From Straminergon stramineum (lineage: Eukaryota; Streptophyta; Bryopsida; Hypnales; Calliergonaceae), in assembly GCA_963920665.1 (NCBI GenBank), contig OY987265.1, positions 44,707,001 through 44,771,000 on the forward strand: 64,000 nt of DNA, written 5' to 3'. Within the stretch, counting starts at the first letter, position 1; every line of letters starts with the position of its first letter. Under the pieces are notes generated by a model. That model did no database searches. It was given only the letters and a program-made list of their open reading frames with translations, and had not been told where the DNA came from. Positions 60,691 to 64,000 of this stretch are shown piece by piece. The translations under genes were made by a program, and so were the position numbers.

Positions 60691-62603
60691 AGATTAGATA
60701 TGCCCAGATTGATCTCTACTGAAGGACGTACAAGCTCTACCACTCAAACCCAACACTTGGATCTCAATAAAGATAGAGACTTAGGCAATGTTGAGGAAGC
60801 ATAGGATGGAGAGATCTCCTGTCAAAGAGCAGCCCCACAGTCACCCACTTCCATTACTGAAAATGAGGGTTCCCTAATCAAGCTAGCAAAACTAAATTTG
60901 AATAATCAGATTTTGGAGATTTGACCATCAATCACACGTTAAAGGCATGAATGCAAACTTGAGCAATTTAGCTAACTGAAAAACAAGAGGATGGGATATC
61001 AATATGAGATTGTATCATAGAACGTTGGTGCGACTGAGCTGCACCTCTTGCTCTCACCCATCGCTCCAAACTGACCTACTAGAGGGGTTGGCAAGATGCT
61101 CATGCAGCTACCAAGTGCAACCAAGCCTTTTTGAAAATAATCTATCTTTTATAATAAGCATTGCTATTAGTATTGATAATGGATGCACTCGAGGTTGTTT
61201 TGTCAAATGCATTTTGGGGTTCAGGTGTCGAGTTGTTCGTCTGACATTGCGTGTCGTATAAGACAAGTGTGGCATATACATGACAATTTTGTCAAATAAG
61301 ACCTTATCTTAACAACAGAGAGAATTTGAAAACTCACTTTAGTGATGATCCATAATTTAAAATGTAATAAGTGATTATTAGATTGAGACACTTCAATAAA
61401 ATGAAACTCAAATATGTCAAGATTGCAAACAGAAAGTGCTTTATTTGAAAGTCAACCTTAAATTTTACTTTATTAGACGGATGAGGGGGACTACTAGACA
61501 TGTTGGATGTCATGTTCGTCGTGTTGTCGAGTTGTTCGAGTGAACAACCATGGATGCACTTACTTTATGTGAGGAGGTTGGAATAGGACCTTACTTGGAA
61601 AGTAAGGGAGTGGTGTTGTATGGTTACATAGAAGGAGCCCCTCGAAGCATACTAGTTGTTTGTTTTTTACATGATTGTTTTGGGTGATGTAAAAATATTG
61701 AAGGCAAGATTCCATCTCAAAAAAATCCCCTTTGTGAACCAAAGGAATTTTGTATATTAATTACTATGGATGATATGATTTGAAATATTTGCAATTCAAG
61801 CTGACAATTGCAAATCCCAAATTAGTAAAAAAAATATCTAAAAATATGCTAAATTGTTTAGCTACAATAAAAGGTCACATTTTAACATTCATCCACTAAA
61901 GTGGAAAATTTAGAGCTTTTGAACCTTTAGATCCACAAAGATCCAAGTGAGATCTACCCTTGGCCGTAAAAAATGATTCTTCGATTATAATTAATATTTT
62001 TTTAAATTTTTCATAAAATTTTGCCTTCTTCCAAATTTGACATAAATTTAGAAAAATTGAAATATAATTTTCACAATAAATTACATTTAAAAATCAATCC
62101 TTATTTTTAATTTTACTCATAAATTTTATTTCTCTATCACAACTTGTTGAAATTGAATTGGTCACTCTATATATCATGCAACAACAAATCAAAATATTTT
62201 CAAAAGTGGTGACTTATACTATTACTCTATCAAAGGCAAAATTGTTCTATAGTTAAAAGTCGATGCTACTACTACTACTACTAATTATATATTCTCCAAA
62301 GAAAGATATAGGATTTGAGATGCCAAATTATGATTGATCATGCTCAAGTTTTGATATAAAATCTATTGAGATAAACATTTGAATAGGTATTGAATTATTC
62401 ACTTCCATATGACTTAGGATTTATCTAAATCCTTACATCAAACAAATCAAAATTGCCTTCAACCAAAGAACTACACTAAGTATTCATTATTATCAAGAGA
62501 TCAAATACAACACATGGAATTAGATTTCAAGAAGAGGGTAACAAAAATGTATTAATTAACTTGTAATTAATGAACCAAGTTCTCTCTTCTACCAATTGCA
62601 CCC
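60691..62603. other. AT-rich intergenic DNA
   Basis: The LINE 5' part may extend to about 60830. Beyond that I see no gene. A CTA microsatellite lies at about 62265-62283. Confidence 0.5.
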
Positions 62604-63711
62604 TTAAACCTTAAATGCCCAAGGCCTTTTTATAACTTCTTGGAATTTAATCTAAATTGAACAAAAAGTCAATATTTTGATAAGTTTTATCAATTTAAAA
62701 AAATTGTAACTATACAAAGTCTAACTAGACATGTTTGGGATCACATGGGAAAAGAAAACCTAAACACAACTATATCATTTGTGGATTGAAAGATTAGCAT
62801 GTTTGATCATTAGGGTGTTAAAACTATGAAAGTAATTTGAAGTCTTTTCAATCTTCTTTTCCCATGTCAAATCTAAAATTGAGGTCACCAAAAAAATTAT
62901 GAAGTTAAACCTTAAACAATATTGAGGACATTCTTTGTCTAATGAATGACAAAGAATCTTCCTATATAGGACAAAAGTACAATTGTTTACCCTCGGAATT
63001 TTGAGGAGAAAAGAAAGATCTTATACAATAGTTTAATCTCTAATAAATATTTTTGGTTCTTTTAAAGTTGATGATGTCACATAGTATCCAAAGGGATGAA
63101 TTTCAAGATCATCACCCAAAAATTTAACCCTTAAAAGAGAGACTAGTGACCATAGAAATCATCTCCTTTGGAACCGTGTGACACCATCTACTTTAAAAAA
63201 AAATACTCAGTGGAGATCAAACTAGTGTGGAAGATCTCTCCTTTTTGTACAAGATACCAAATATGAATAGTTGCACTTTTGTCCTACATAGAAGGATTCT
63301 CTATCATTCATCAACCAAAAAGTGGTCACAATATTGTTTATGGATTAAGGGTTAAAGGACATAGCATGCCTAACCCCAATGAACTTACAACTTCTCAAAA
63401 TCTATTCTACAATTCTTTTTAATGAATTTCTATTGTGATTTTTTCTCCAAGATCTAGTGTATTTGAGGCTCATTTCCAAGAGCCCTCAACACTAGAAAAT
63501 CAAGATTTGCAATGGATACCCTTGCACAAAATCTCAAATAAAAAAATCATAATCATTCATTTTCAAAAGCAAAAGCAGATATTTGATGCTAAAACTAGAC
63601 TTCAAAAAGAATTCAAAAAAGGAAACCTAAAAATAATAACTTGGGAAGATTTTATTTAACTTCAAAGATTTGGGACACCAAAGTTTGGTCCCTTGGGCAT
63701 TCAGGGGTTAA
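62604..63711. mobile_element. TTAA-flanked TIR element, 640-bp subfamily, copy 3, inverted and interrupted
   Basis: Left limit TTAAACCTTAAATGCCCAAG, right limit CTTGGGCATTCAGGGGTTAA, with TTAA on both sides. The sequence is the reverse complement of 3963-4603, split by an insertion at 62915-63338. After removing the insert the length is about 680 bp. The plus-strand frame 63435-63659 and the minus-strand frame 41496-41690 are the same repeat sequence, not genes. Confidence 0.7.
62915..63338. mobile_element. Foldback MITE nested in the TTAA element, TA duplication
   Basis: AACAATATTG at the left and CAATATTGTT at the right, with arms of about 80 bp that match loosely (both contain TAGGACAAAAGT-type segments in inverse). 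TA flanks both ends (62913-62914, 63339-63340), as in Tc1/mariner-Stowaway insertions. 424 bp, non-coding. A further TTAACCC end (about 63124) lies inside. Confidence 0.65.
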
Positions 63712-64000
63712 ATTCCCTACAAGGGAGAACGAAAGGATCTAATTTGATTTGGTTCATTTGAGCTACAGAGAGAACCAGTTGAATAAAGGAAGCAGAATGT
63801 AAATGTAATTTGATACAATGAGAATCACGAAATGTTACAAGATTCCAACAGCCAAGGAATTCAGAATCACAACTTGGAATTGAGAAACCTCGAATGACAA
63901 CACGTTTCCTGAGTGGCCACCAAATTGGCTGAATTAAACCGTGAAGATTGTATTCCAATTCCCATTTCAGAATTTTCTATTGGTGTGTTTATTTCGTTTT
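63712..64000. other. Window end, more balanced composition
   Basis: Base composition rises again towards gene-like from about 63720. A minus-strand frame of 85 codons (63701-63958) has no recognised domain. The start of another gene beyond the window is possible. Confidence 0.3.

Overview
This window looks like nuclear DNA of a land plant. The protein-coding genes are split by many GT-AG introns, the intergenic DNA is very AT-rich, and it is full of non-autonomous transposable elements. The plastid transketolase reads [12 protein letters not shown] at its cofactor site, where the seed-plant proteins I know read YVILGDGCQMEG; this hints at a seedless plant (bryophyte, lycophyte or fern). That is an inference, and the species cannot be named from this sequence.

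Layout: four genes can be built exon by exon, all on the minus strand, in two GC-balanced islands. Island 1 (about 10.0-16.2 kb) holds a DCAF4/WDR21-type WD40 protein with 12 coding exons. Island 2 (about 43.6-57.8 kb) holds a plastid transketolase (7 exons), a small secreted eight-cysteine peptide gene (4 exons, family not recognised) and an SMP-C2 synaptotagmin-like membrane protein (11 exons, plus a possible in-frame upstream exon). In all four models every exon junction keeps the reading frame and the total length is a multiple of three.

The rest is repeat-rich. 1-9.9 kb holds several terminal-inverted-repeat (TIR) families: CACTA-type foldbacks with 3-bp target duplications, a TAAGGTAG foldback family, and TTAA-flanked elements beginning TTAACCCYTAA. 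19.6-23.7 kb is a decayed Helitron (HUH Rep plus Pif1-like helicase). 24.3-25.1 kb is a foldback with 160-bp arms. 32.3-41.2 kb is a non-coding block with four unrelated tandem arrays that appears to be present twice in the same order. 34.28-35.00 kb is a Harbinger/Tourist-like element that splits a possible gene relic. 59.0-60.7 kb is a broken LINE (gag-like zinc-knuckle ORF plus a typical LINE 3' end). 62.6-63.7 kb is a TTAA element with another foldback nested in it.

The four genes do not form a pathway: ubiquitin-ligase substrate reception, Calvin cycle/pentose phosphate carbon shuffling, a secreted peptide, and lipid transfer at membrane contacts. The least expected signal is the family of TTAA-flanked elements with CCC termini, at least eight in 64 kb and three of them in introns of housekeeping genes. 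TTAA targets with CCC ends are the signature of piggyBac-type transposition, which is not a usual plant superfamily.
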